Position numbers and translations under genes: made by a program. Below the pieces are notes generated by a model. It saw only the letters and a list, made by a program, of their open reading frames with translations, ran no database searches and was not told where the DNA came from. DNA of 64,000 nt from Lysobacter antibioticus (GTDB lineage Bacteria; Pseudomonadota; Gammaproteobacteria; Xanthomonadales; Xanthomonadaceae): the NCBI RefSeq assembly GCF_000731095.1, contig NZ_JMTZ01000011.1, positions 86,240-150,239 on the forward strand. Reading direction: 5' to 3'. Positions 55,201 to 63,652 of this stretch are shown here, piece after piece. Each line of letters starts with the position of its first letter. Positions within the stretch are counted from its first letter, which is position 1.

Positions 55201-56277
55201 ATGCGCAAGATCGCAGTACTGTCCCTGATGCTCGGCCTGGCCGCCTGCCAGTCGGGCACCGACGCCGCGCCGGCCGATGCGGCCGCGCCGAAAGATGCAT
55301 CCGTTGCAGCCCCGGCGGCGTCCGCGCCGGCGGCCACCGCCGAGGCGCAAAAAGCCACCGCCGAGCGCGCCTTCGCGGCCTTGCGCAAGCTCGACCCCGG
55401 CTTCGAACGGCTGGGCTTCGAACACTTGGTTGGCGATCTCGACCGCGACGGCCACGACGATGTCGTGGTCTTGTTCGGCCAGGGCACGCCCGATGCGACC
55501 ATGGCCGCGTCGAAGAAACTCGTGGTGCTGATGAGCCGCGGCCAGGACTTCCAGGCGCTGCCGCAAGCCGGCATGCCGGAGTTCTGCCCGGAGCTCGACA
55601 AGATCTCGACCGGCCGCCTGTACCTGCGCGCGATCGACATCTGTTCGGCGGCGCGGCCCAAGACCACCGACTATTACGTCTATGCCTGGAACGGCCAGAC
55701 CGTCGCCCAGGCCGAACACCAGAGCCGCCAGCAGCGCGTCCTGTCCGAACTCGCCGAACTGGGCCGGGCCTTCCGCACGCGCGACAAGAACATCGTGCTC
55801 GGCCGCATGAACTTTCCGCTCGAGGCCATCGGCCTGCCGATCTACGAGACCGAGCTGGAAAAAGCCGCCAAGGCCGCCGGCGGCAAGATCGATCGCGCCC
55901 TGGCCGAGAAGCACTACGCCGACCTGTTTCCCGATTCGCGCGCCGACACCTATGCCGAGACCATCGAGCAGGTGATCGGGCAGACCTTCGCGAGCGAGCC
56001 GGACGGTACCCTGGTGGCGAGCCGTTCGCAGCAACGCGGCAAGAGCGAAGAAACGTATTCGATCAGCATCCAGCCCGATCCGGACGCCGACCGCGAGGAA
56101 GGCAACCGCGACCTCATCGACGCCGAAGTGTCGGTGATCGCAGCGGCGGCCGAAGAGGTGGAAGTGGCCGACGGCGAGGGCGGCAAGAGCGTCGAACGCC
56201 AGGAGGGCGCCGAAAGCCTGATCCTGTACCTCATCGATGGACGCCTGCGCCTGGCCGCGTTCAACGTCGCAGGCTGA
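55201..56277 (+). CDS. lipoprotein with DLDRDG motif, unknown function (paralogue 2)
   Basis: 358 aa. ATG 55201 follows AAGGAG at the ideal distance. Lipobox GLAAC, Cys 16. An Ala/Pro-rich linker leads to HLVGDLDRDGHDDVVVLFG, the same calcium-loop-like motif as in paralogue 1. A helical middle (VLSELAELGRAFRTRDKNIV, matching the helical part of paralogue 1) and a beta-rich C-terminal half (YSISIQPDPDADREEGNRDL) follow. Family not recognised. It sits between alpha-2-macroglobulin/paralogue 1 and pbpC; the gap to pbpC is 63 bp, so co-transcription is likely. Confidence 0.85.
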   Translation: MRKIAVLSLMLGLAACQSGTDAAPADAAAPKDASVAAPAASAPAATAEAQKATAERAFAALRKLDPGFERLGFEHLVGDLDRDGHDDVVVLFGQGTPDATMAASKKLVVLMSRGQDFQALPQAGMPEFCPELDKISTGRLYLRAIDICSAARPKTTDYYVYAWNGQTVAQAEHQSRQQRVLSELAELGRAFRTRDKNIVLGRMNFPLEAIGLPIYETELEKAAKAAGGKIDRALAEKHYADLFPDSRADTYAETIEQVIGQTFASEPDGTLVASRSQQRGKSEETYSISIQPDPDADREEGNRDLIDAEVSVIAAAAEEVEVADGEGGKSVERQEGAESLILYLIDGRLRLAAFNVAG

Positions 56278-56340
56278 GCGCCTGCCGCGCCGCGCCGCTG
56301 CCTCCCCGGCAACGGCGCGCCGCGCTGACGTAAGCTGATC

Positions 56341-58776
56341 ATGGTCTTTGCCGGTCGTAACGTGTCCACCCTGTCCACCGAAACCTCCGTTCCGCCCCGG
56401 CGCGAGCCGTCCCGACGCGGTCCGCCCCGGCGCCGTGTCGCGCTGAAAACGCTGTTGGCGCTGATGCTGTTCGCGATCGTGGCGATGCTGCTCGATCTCG
56501 CGTTTCCGTTGCCGCTGCCGAAACCGCGCGATGCCGGCGCCGTGGTCACCGCGGCCGACGGCACGCCGCTGCGCGCCTTCGCCGACCGCGACGGCGTCTG
56601 GCGCTATCCGGTGCGCGACAGCGAGGTCTCGCCGCTGTATCTGCAGGCCTTGCTGAATTACGAAGACCGCTGGTTCTGGAAGCACCCCGGCATCAATCCG
56701 GTGGCGATGCTGCGCGCCGCCGGTCAGTGGCTGCGCAGCGGCCGCGTGGTCTCGGGCGGCTCGACCCTGACCATGCAGGTCGCGCGCATCCTCGATGCCG
56801 CGCCGGGGCAGAACCGGCGCAGCCTGTGGTCGAAGAGCCGGCAGATGCTGCGCGCCGTGCAGCTCGAAGTGCATTTGTCCAAGCGCGAGATCCTCGGCCT
56901 GTATCTCAACCGCGCGCCGTTCGGGGGCACCGTCGAAGGCGTGGAAGCGGCGAGTTGGGCGTATCTCGGCAAACCCTCGTCGCGTCTGTCGCATGCCGAA
57001 GCCGCACTGCTGACGGTGTTGCCGCAATCGCCGAGCCGGCTGCGACCGGATCGCGAGCCCGAGCGTGCGCGCAAGGCGCGCGACAAAGTATTGCAACGCA
57101 TGGCGGCGCTGAAGGTCTGGTCGCAGGACGAAGTCGCCGACGCCCGGGTCGAACCGGTGGTCGCGCGCTCGCTGCAGCCGCCGCGTTACGCGCCGTTGCT
57201 CGCGCAGCGGTTGCGCGTGGAGAACCCCAAGGCCTTGCGGGTCGCGTCGACCATCGACCTGGAGCTGCAACGCACCTTGGAAGATCGCGTATCGGCGTAT
57301 TTCTCCAGCCTGCCCGAGCGCACCTCGGCGGCCTTGCTGGTGGTCGACAACGCCAGTCTGGAAGCGCGCGCTTATATCGGTTCGGTGACCTTCGGCGATG
57401 CCGCGCGGCTCGGCCACGTCGACATGGTCAAGGCTTGGCGTTCGCCGGGCTCGACCTTGAAGCCGTTCCTGTACGGACTGGCGCTCGACGACGGCCTGAT
57501 CCATTCCGAAAGCCTGTTCGTCGATGCGCCGCAATCCTTCGGCGGCTATCGCCCGGGTAATTTCGACACTGCCTTCAACGGCCCGGTCGGCGCGGCGACG
57601 GCCTTGCGCCTGTCGCTGAACATCCCCGCGGTCGATCTGCTCGATCGGGTCGGCCCCTCGCGTTTTTCCGCGCGCCTGGCCCATGCCGGCATCGACCTGC
57701 AGTGGCCGCGCGGCGCGAGCCCGAACCTGGCGATGATCCTCGGCGGCACCGGCGCGCGCCTGGAGGACTTGGTCGGCGCCTATTCGGCGTTCAATCGCGA
57801 CGGCATCGCCGGGCGCGTGCGCTATCAGCGCGATGCGCCGAGGTTGGAGCGGCGGCTGTTGTCGCCGGGTGCGGCCTGGATCGTGCGCGAGATTCTCGAA
57901 GCCAACCCGCGTCCCGGCAGTGTCGAGGAAACCTTCGACACCCGCGGCCGGCCGCGGGTGGCGTGGAAGACCGGCACCAGCTACGGCTTCCGCGATGCGT
58001 GGGCGCTCGGCAGCACGCGCGGCTACACGGTCGGGGTCTGGGTCGGGCGGCCGGACGGCACGCCCTTGCCGGGCCAGTACGGCGCGGTGACCGCCTTGCC
58101 CTTGTTGTTCGAGGTGATCGACAGCTTGCCGCGGCAGAACGGCGACGCCGCCCTGCGGCCGCCACCGAAGAACGTCGAGCAGATCGAGATCTGTTGGCCG
58201 CTCGGCATCGCGCCGGACCCGCAGGCGCCCGGACTCTGTCACCGGCGTCTGCAGGCGTGGACGCTCGACGGTTCGGTGCCGCCGACCTTCGCCGAACGCG
58301 ATGCGCGCTTGTGGAACGCCGGGCTGGAACGTTACCAGGCCGATGCGCGCAGCGGCCTGCGCCTGTCCGGCGAATGCAGCCAGCCGCACGAGCGCCGTTC
58401 GCGCGAACTCGCGCGCTGGCCGGCGCTGGCCTCGCCCTGGCTCGCCGCCGACACCCGCAAGGCCGCGCGCCTGCCGCCGCTGGCGCCGGACTGTAGCGAC
58501 GACGGCCGCGATGCGGTCGAGGAACTGCGCATCGAAGGCATCGACGACCAGGCCACATTGGCGCGCGCGCCCGGCAATGCGACGCCGTTGCGCCTATCGA
58601 TCCGCGCGCTCGGCAGCGATGCGCGGGTGCGCTGGTTGCTCGACGGACGCCTGATCGGCGAATCGCAGGGACGTGCGCGTTTCGACCACGACTTCGGCGA
58701 AGTCGGCGAGCACACGCTGACCGCGTTGGCCGATACCGGCGCCTGGTCGCGGGTGAGGTTCCGGGTGTTGCGTTAG
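56341..58776 (+). CDS. pbpC: penicillin-binding protein 1C
   Basis: 811 aa (E. coli 770). A bifunctional peptidoglycan synthase anchored by one membrane segment (TLLALMLFAIVAMLLDLAF, ~34-52). The glycosyltransferase domain has LNYEDRWFWKHPGINPVAML and GGSTLTMQVARIL. The transpeptidase domain has the active-site SPGSTLKPF, LRLSLNIPAVDLL (SxN) and WKTGTSYGFRDAW (KTG), so it looks active. A C-terminal BiPBP_C domain (VRWLLDGRLIGESQGRARFD) is typical of PBP1C. Pairing with alpha-2-macroglobulin is the known yfhM-pbpC association, read as wall repair coupled to protease trapping. Confidence 0.96.
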   Translation: MVFAGRNVSTLSTETSVPPRREPSRRGPPRRRVALKTLLALMLFAIVAMLLDLAFPLPLPKPRDAGAVVTAADGTPLRAFADRDGVWRYPVRDSEVSPLYLQALLNYEDRWFWKHPGINPVAMLRAAGQWLRSGRVVSGGSTLTMQVARILDAAPGQNRRSLWSKSRQMLRAVQLEVHLSKREILGLYLNRAPFGGTVEGVEAASWAYLGKPSSRLSHAEAALLTVLPQSPSRLRPDREPERARKARDKVLQRMAALKVWSQDEVADARVEPVVARSLQPPRYAPLLAQRLRVENPKALRVASTIDLELQRTLEDRVSAYFSSLPERTSAALLVVDNASLEARAYIGSVTFGDAARLGHVDMVKAWRSPGSTLKPFLYGLALDDGLIHSESLFVDAPQSFGGYRPGNFDTAFNGPVGAATALRLSLNIPAVDLLDRVGPSRFSARLAHAGIDLQWPRGASPNLAMILGGTGARLEDLVGAYSAFNRDGIAGRVRYQRDAPRLERRLLSPGAAWIVREILEANPRPGSVEETFDTRGRPRVAWKTGTSYGFRDAWALGSTRGYTVGVWVGRPDGTPLPGQYGAVTALPLLFEVIDSLPRQNGDAALRPPPKNVEQIEICWPLGIAPDPQAPGLCHRRLQAWTLDGSVPPTFAERDARLWNAGLERYQADARSGLRLSGECSQPHERRSRELARWPALASPWLAADTRKAARLPPLAPDCSDDGRDAVEELRIEGIDDQATLARAPGNATPLRLSIRALGSDARVRWLLDGRLIGESQGRARFDHDFGEVGEHTLTALADTGAWSRVRFRVLR

Positions 58777-58824
58777 GGCGAGCACGAAGCCCGAGTCGGT
58801 CCTCGCAGGGGGATTCCCGGCGCT

Positions 58825-58877
58825 TGACGAAGAAACATACCAAAGGTAACTTACATCTAGTAAGTTACCTTTGGTAA
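58825..58877 (+). promoter_or_regulatory. promoter overlapped by a perfect 17-bp inverted repeat
   Basis: Arms TACCAAAGGTAACTTAC (58839-58855) and its exact complement (58861-58877) are separated by ATCTA. TTGACG (58825-58830) and TAACTT (58848-58853) with a 17-bp spacer form a plausible promoter whose -10 lies in the left arm. The layout fits a repressor site for the oxidoreductase gene starting at 58905. Confidence 0.8.
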
Positions 58878-58904
58878 TAATTCTTTCTTCTGCCGGATGC
58901 CCTC

Positions 58905-59507
58905 ATGAACACACTCATCGTCGTCGCCCATCCCGACCCGCAATCGCTGACCCATGCCGTCGCCGCGCAACTGGCGGATGGCCTGGCGCAGTCGGGCCAC
59001 GCCTTCGAGATCGCCGACCTGGCGGCCGAAGGCTTCGACCCGCGCTTCAACCACGACGACGTCGCCGGTTTCTACCTGCGCGCTGACGCGCCTGCGGACG
59101 TGCGCGCCGAGCAGGCGCGGATCGATCGGGCCGATGCGCTGGCCCTGGTGTTCCCGGTGTACTGGTGGTCGATGCCGGGCTTGCTGAAGGGCTGGATCGA
59201 CCGAGTATTCGCCAACGGCTGGGCCTATGAGGAAAAGGACGGGCGGGTGGTCAAGAAACTGCAGCGCCTGAGCGTGCATTTGTTCGGCGTCGGCGGCGCC
59301 GGCGCCGGCACCTACGTCAAGCACGGTTATGAGGCGGCGATGAAGACCCAAATCGACCACGGCATCTTCGATTACTGCGGCGCCCGCGTGCTGACCTCGG
59401 AGTTGCTACTGCATACCAACCCCGACGAAGCTGCCGCCCATCTGCATACGGCCTTCGCGCTCGGCCGCGGCCTGTTCGCCGAGGCAGCGCAGGGCGAGGC
59501 GGCCTGA
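58905..59507 (+). CDS. NAD(P)H-dependent (quinone) oxidoreductase, flavodoxin-like
   Basis: 200 aa. A flavodoxin-fold FMN/FAD enzyme of the NQO/KefF type: VVAHPDPQSLTHAVAAQL at the N-terminus, ALVFPVYWWSMPGLLKGWID in the middle, and a YVKHGYEAAMKTQIDHGIFD helix. It reduces quinones or electrophiles by two electrons with NAD(P)H in the cytoplasm. No regulator gene of the HxlR/MarR kind, often divergent from such enzymes, is adjacent; the perfect inverted repeat upstream suggests one elsewhere. Confidence 0.9.
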   Translation: MNTLIVVAHPDPQSLTHAVAAQLADGLAQSGHAFEIADLAAEGFDPRFNHDDVAGFYLRADAPADVRAEQARIDRADALALVFPVYWWSMPGLLKGWIDRVFANGWAYEEKDGRVVKKLQRLSVHLFGVGGAGAGTYVKHGYEAAMKTQIDHGIFDYCGARVLTSELLLHTNPDEAAAHLHTAFALGRGLFAEAAQGEAA

Positions 59508-59528
59508 GGAGGCGAAGCGAACGGGAAG

Positions 59529-59745
59529 CATCGCGGTCGCGGCTCACCGCTCCCGCATGAGCGACTGTGTCCTGCCCCTGTAGGAGCGGCGTGAGCCGCG
59601 ATCACGGGACGAAGAGTCCGCAACGCCTTCGCGAGTAATCGAAGGCGTGAATTATCGCGGGATAGGGACCGACGCCATCGTACTGAGTGTGCGACCGTGC
59701 GGGAAAGATCGCGGTCGCGGCTCACGCCGCTCCTACAGGGGCGGG
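59529..59745. repeat. REP-like cluster between oxidoreductase and ferritin-like gene
   Basis: Three copies: inverted GCGGTCGCGGCTCACCGCTC near 59533, direct TGTAGGAGCGGCGTGAGCCG at 59579, inverted GCGGTCGCGGCTCACGCCGC near 59711 followed by TCCTACA. The last two can fold into a long hairpin between convergent genes. Confidence 0.75.
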
Positions 59746-59774
59746 GGCGAGCCGCGGCCGTTGGCTGTTGCGGC

Positions 59775-60377
59775 TTATCCGCCGGTCCAGCCGTTGAGCA
59801 GGTCGGCCAGTTCGTCGGCGTGTTCTTCTTCCTGCGCCAGGATGTCCTCCATCAGGCGCTTGGTGGTGGTGTCCTGGTCGCCGATGTAATCGATGATCTG
59901 CCGATAGCTGTCGATCGCGATGCGTTCGGCGACCAGATCCTCCTTGACCATGTCGCGCAGGTCGGTGCCTTCGACGTATTCGGCATGTGCGCGCTTGGAC
60001 AGCACGTCGGGATTGAAATCCGGGGCGCCGCCGAGCTGGACGATGCGTTCGGCGATGCGATCGGCATGCGCCTGTTCCTCGTTGGCGTGTTCGAGGAATT
60101 CGGCCTTGATCGCGTCGGCCATCAGGCCGCTGGCCATGAAGTAATGGCGCTTGTAGCGCAGCACGCAGACGATTTCGGTCGCCAGGGCTTCGTTGAGCAA
60201 CTTGATCACCGCCTCGCGGTCGGCGCGGTAGCTGTCGGTGATCGCGCCGTCTTCGATGTGCTTGCGGGCACGCGCGCGGATGGTGGCGAGGTCGGTGACG
60301 AACGCCGAGGGTTTGCCGGCGGACGATTGCGTGGATGCGGGACGGGCGACGGTCTTGCTGACGGGCTTGGCAGGCAT
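59775..60377 (-). CDS. diiron ferritin-like protein (bacterioferritin/Dps-related)
   Basis: 200 aa. A four-helix bundle with a complete set of diiron ligands: Glu68 (ALATEIV), Glu101-x-x-His104 (EEQAHAD), Glu151 (VAERIAIDSY) and Glu183-x-x-His186 (EEEHAD). It probably stores iron or consumes peroxide with iron. The first ~25 residues are basic and disordered-looking (PAKPVSKTVARPASTQSSAG), an extension absent from ordinary bacterioferritin that could contact DNA. It is 132 bp downstream of a peroxiredoxin on the same strand; an oxidative-stress pair is likely. Confidence 0.88.
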   Translation of the reverse strand: MPAKPVSKTVARPASTQSSAGKPSAFVTDLATIRARARKHIEDGAITDSYRADREAVIKLLNEALATEIVCVLRYKRHYFMASGLMADAIKAEFLEHANEEQAHADRIAERIVQLGGAPDFNPDVLSKRAHAEYVEGTDLRDMVKEDLVAERIAIDSYRQIIDYIGDQDTTTKRLMEDILAQEEEHADELADLLNGWTGG

Positions 60378-60509
60378 GGTGCCTCCTGGCTGGTCGGGGG
60401 AAGAGAGCGGGAACCTCGTGCGGGCGGGTGAAGAGGAAACGCAGCGGCGCGTCGATGGAGTCGATGAAGCGAGCGGCCCGGACCTGTGGCGATCCGGGCC
60501 GGCCGCGGC

Positions 60510-60986
60510 TCAGACCTGTTGCAGCATGTATTCGGCCGAGGACACGCGGTACTCACCGGGTTCTTCGACGTGCAGTTGCTTGACCACGCCATCGTCGGCG
60601 TACAACGCGAAGCGCTTGGCGCGCGTGCCCATGCCGTAGGCGCTGGCGTCGAGCTCCAGGCCGAGCGCGCGGGTGAAGTCGCCGTTGCCGTCGGCCAGCA
60701 TGATCATGCCGTCCGGCGCGTGCTGGCTCTGGGCCCAGGCCTGCATCACGAACGGGTCGTTGACCGCCAGGCACAGCACTTCGATGCCCTTGTCGCGGAA
60801 CTCCTGGAAATGCTGGACGAACCCGGGCAGGTGCTTCTCCGAGCAGGTCGGGGTGAAGGCGCCCGGCACCGCGAACAGCACGGCCTTGCGGCCGTCGAAC
60901 AGGGCCCGGGTATCGACGCTCTCGATGCCTTCGTTGATGCGCTTGAGTACGACTTCGGGAAGGCGTTCGCCGACCTGGATGCTCAT
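60510..60986 (-). CDS. peroxiredoxin, Prx5 type
   Basis: 158 aa. A thioredoxin-fold peroxidase that reduces hydrogen peroxide and organic peroxides. The peroxidatic Cys48 is in PGAFTPTCSEKHLPGF, the Prx5 signature; a second Cys is at 72 (EVLCLAVND). There is no fused glutaredoxin domain, so an external reductant is needed. Divergent from the cbpA-like gene (162-bp gap) and upstream of the ferritin-like gene on the same strand. Confidence 0.95.
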   Translation of the reverse strand: MSIQVGERLPEVVLKRINEGIESVDTRALFDGRKAVLFAVPGAFTPTCSEKHLPGFVQHFQEFRDKGIEVLCLAVNDPFVMQAWAQSQHAPDGMIMLADGNGDFTRALGLELDASAYGMGTRAKRFALYADDGVVKQLHVEEPGEYRVSSAEYMLQQV

Positions 60987-61148
60987 GGAAATCTCCTGTG
61001 GGGGTTCGAGTCTAGGCAGCAGGTGCTAAATACCGCGTCAACGCGACTTGAAATCGCGGTCGTCGCCGCCATGCTGTCAGGCTAATGATGCGTCAAGACG
61101 GCGTGAGTGGGCTGCGCCGCGTATGGCGCTTGTATGTGGGGAGCAACG

Positions 61149-62042
61149 ATGCAGTTCAAGGATTATTACGAAACCCTCGGCCTGGAACCGAGCGCGGGCG
61201 AGGCCGAGATCAAGACGGCCTATCGTCGCCTGGCGCGAAAGTACCATCCCGATGTCAGCAAGGAGGCCGGCGCCGAGGAGAAGTTCAAGGCCGTCAACGA
61301 GGCCTACGAGGCGCTGCGCGACCCACAGAAGCGCACGGCCTACGATCAGTTGCGCGCACGCGGCTACCGGCCCGGCGACGAAGTGCAGCCCAGCGCGGGC
61401 GGCTACGGCGGCGGCAGCCCGGACTTCGAGGAGATCTTCGCCGGCGGTGGCGCCGGCGGCGGTTTCAGCGATTTCTTCGAGACCCTGTTCGGTCGTGGCC
61501 GCTCGGCGGCCGGCGGGTTCGGCCAGCAGGGCGCCCGCAGCGCGCCGCCGCGCGGCGATACCCGGGCCAAGCTCGCGGTGTCGCTGGAAACGGTGTACGA
61601 GGGCGGCAGCATCCGCATTTCGGTCAACAACAAGACCCTCGACGTGCGCGTGCCGAAGGGCGTGCGCCCCGGCCAGCTGATCCGCCTGGCCGGGCAGGGC
61701 GCACACGGCGACCTGCTGCTCGAGATCGAATACGCCGCGCATCCGCATTTCGAAGTCGACGGCCGCAACGTGATCTACATGTTGCCGTTGGCGCCGTGGG
61801 AAGCCGCGCTCGGCGCGACCATCAGCGTGCCGACCCTGGGCGGCCCGGTCGAGCTCAAGATCCCGGCCAACTCCGAGGCGGGGCGCAAGCTGCGCCTGCG
61901 CGGCCGCGGCCTGCCGGGCACCCAGGCGGGCGACCAGATCGTCGAGTTGGAAGTGCTGGCGCCGCGCGCGGAAACGCCGGCGCAGCACGATGCCTACGAG
62001 GCGATGCGGGCGGCCTTCGGCGAGGATTGGCGGCGGGTCTGA
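61149..62042 (+). CDS. cbpA: DnaJ-class co-chaperone, CbpA-like
   Basis: 297 aa from ATG 61149, preceded by GGGGAG; the upstream in-frame ATG is poorer. The N-terminal J domain has HPD in LARKYHPDVSKEAG and would stimulate DnaK. A Gly/Phe-rich segment follows (GGGAGGGFSDFFETLFGRGR), then two beta-barrel substrate-binding domains (VRVPKGVRPGQLIRLAGQG, LRLRGRGLPG). The zinc-finger domain of true DnaJ is absent, which makes it CbpA type. No CbpM modulator gene is next to it. Confidence 0.93.
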   Translation: MQFKDYYETLGLEPSAGEAEIKTAYRRLARKYHPDVSKEAGAEEKFKAVNEAYEALRDPQKRTAYDQLRARGYRPGDEVQPSAGGYGGGSPDFEEIFAGGGAGGGFSDFFETLFGRGRSAAGGFGQQGARSAPPRGDTRAKLAVSLETVYEGGSIRISVNNKTLDVRVPKGVRPGQLIRLAGQGAHGDLLLEIEYAAHPHFEVDGRNVIYMLPLAPWEAALGATISVPTLGGPVELKIPANSEAGRKLRLRGRGLPGTQAGDQIVELEVLAPRAETPAQHDAYEAMRAAFGEDWRRV

Positions 62043-62156
62043 GCGCTGCCGCGGCCATCGGCCGCGTGGGGCGTCGTGGCCGGTCGACTGCGATGCCGCA
62101 GCCGGTGCGTCGTGTCCCGAGTGCGCCGCCGATGCGCTGAAGCGAGTTTGGAAACG

Positions 62157-62182
62157 ACAAACCCGGCTTGCGCCGGGTTTGT
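62157..62182. terminator. bidirectional terminator
   Basis: AAACCCGGC/GCCGGGTTT stem with a TTGC loop between the convergent cbpA-like gene and response regulator gene; T-rich on both strands. Confidence 0.85.
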
Positions 62183-62227
62183 TCGTTCTGCTGCGAGGCG
62201 CCGGCCTGCCGGGCCCGCGTGCCGCAT

Positions 62228-62599
62228 TCAGGCGGCCGAAGGCAGCAGCTGCGCGATGATCTCGGACAGATCGGTCTCGCTGAACGGCTTGGTGATGTAG
62301 GCCTTGGCCCCCTGGCGCATGCCCCAGACGCGGTCGGTGTCCTGATCCTTGGTCGTGACCAGCACGATCGGGATGTGTTTCGTCGTGGATTCGCGGCAAA
62401 TCGAGCGCGTCGCCTGGAACCCGTTGAGGTTCGGCATCACCACGTCCATCAGGATCATATCGGGCAGCTCGCGCTTGGCCGCTTCGACGCCGGCGGCGCC
62501 GTCCTCTGCGGTCAAGGCTTCATGCCCCAGTTTTTCGACGATGCGACGAATGCCCATCAGCTGGGACGGCGAATCGTCGACGATCAGAATACGCGCCAT
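62228..62599 (-). CDS. pilH: single-domain response regulator, PilH-like
   Basis: 123 aa from ATG 62599, preceded by GGGGGAAA. A stand-alone receiver domain: acidic pocket Asp8/Asp9 (LIVDDSPSQ), phospho-acceptor Asp52 (ILMDVVMPN), Thr82 and Lys104 (YITKPF). No output domain, so it acts by protein contact. The sequence style (SPSQLMGIRRIVEKLGHEAL) resembles PilH/PilG of the twitching-motility Chp system, but no pil gene is adjacent, so the symbol is tentative. Confidence 0.85.
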   Translation of the reverse strand: MARILIVDDSPSQLMGIRRIVEKLGHEALTAEDGAAGVEAAKRELPDMILMDVVMPNLNGFQATRSICRESTTKHIPIVLVTTKDQDTDRVWGMRQGAKAYITKPFSETDLSEIIAQLLPSAA

Positions 62600-62659
62600 G
62601 TGTTTCCCCCAAGAACCTGCGGCCGATTGTAGCGACGCGCCGCGCCGCTGCAATGCCAA

Positions 62660-63652
62660 CTAGATCACGACGAGGGTCCGGCCGACCGAACCGCCGGCCA
62701 ACATGCCCGGAAATACCTGCGGCAGCTCGGCCAGACCGACTTCGCGGGTGCAGATCCGGTCCAGATGCGCGGGCTTCCAGTCGCTGCCCAGGCGCTGCCA
62801 GATCTCGTCGCGGATGCTTCTTGCGGTGCCCGCGGAGGCCACGCCGAGCAGCGACACGCCGCGGATGATGAACGGCATGACCGTGGTCGCCAGCTCGTGG
62901 GTGGCGGCGAGCCCGGCGGTGGCGACGTTGCCGTAGGGCGCGGTCTGGGCGAGCAGGCTGGCCAGCATCGGCCCGCCGACGTTGTCCAGGCCGCCGCCGA
63001 AGCGCGCCGACTCCATCGGCCGCGCGGTCTGCAGGGCCTCGCGGCCGAGCACCTCGCGGGCGCCGATCGAGCGCAGGTAATCGGCTTGTTCGGGCTTGCC
63101 GCTGATCGCGTGCACCTCGAAGCCGACGCGGCTGAAGATGTCCAGCGCCAGCGAACCGACGCCGCCGGTGGCGCCGGTGACCGCGAGCGGCCCCTGCGCT
63201 GGCGTCTGCCGGTTGTCGAGCATGCGGTGCAGGGCGAGCGCGGCGGTGAAGCCGGCGGTGCCGAGGATCATGCTCTCGCGCAGGCTGAGGCCGGCCGGTA
63301 GCGGAATTGTCCACTGCGCCTGCAGGCGCGCGTACTGGCCGTAACCGCCATCGCGCACCTCGCTGAGGCCGCAACCGGTGACCAGCACCGCGTCGCCTTC
63401 CTTGAACGCCGGATCGCTCGAGGCGACCACGTGGCCGGCGACGTCGATGCCGCCGACCAGCGGGAACCGGCGCAGGATCTTGCCTTCGCCGGTGCCGGCC
63501 AGCGCGTCCTTGAAGTTGACCGACGAGTACGCGGTCTTGATCACCACCTCGCCGGGCGCGAGATCGTCGAGCGAGACCGACTCGATGCCGCTGCGGTAGC
63601 CGCTGGCGTCGTTATGGATGCGGAAGGCGTCGAAGGAGGCGGGTAGGGTCAT
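62660..63652 (-). CDS. acuI: AcuI/YhdH-type NADPH-dependent quinone/acryloyl-CoA reductase
   Basis: 330 aa from ATG 63652 (the long upstream extension is Pro-rich and not family-like). A zinc-free medium-chain dehydrogenase: YSSVNFKDALAGTGEGKILR at the N-terminus, cofactor motif VTGATGGVGSLALDIFSRVG, and the YhdH-type end FPGMLAGGSVGRTLVVI. YhdH/AcuI enzymes reduce acryloyl-CoA; many genomes label them quinone oxidoreductase. Only 60 bp upstream of the response regulator gene on the same strand, but with an unrelated function. Confidence 0.9.
   Translation of the reverse strand: MTLPASFDAFRIHNDASGYRSGIESVSLDDLAPGEVVIKTAYSSVNFKDALAGTGEGKILRRFPLVGGIDVAGHVVASSDPAFKEGDAVLVTGCGLSEVRDGGYGQYARLQAQWTIPLPAGLSLRESMILGTAGFTAALALHRMLDNRQTPAQGPLAVTGATGGVGSLALDIFSRVGFEVHAISGKPEQADYLRSIGAREVLGREALQTARPMESARFGGGLDNVGGPMLASLLAQTAPYGNVATAGLAATHELATTVMPFIIRGVSLLGVASAGTARSIRDEIWQRLGSDWKPAHLDRICTREVGLAELPQVFPGMLAGGSVGRTLVVI

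Noticed and set aside
54991..58389. 1132-codon open frame antisense to pbpC and the second lipoprotein gene
   Set aside because: A shadow frame across two genes with clear motifs on the other strand; no domain pattern of its own.
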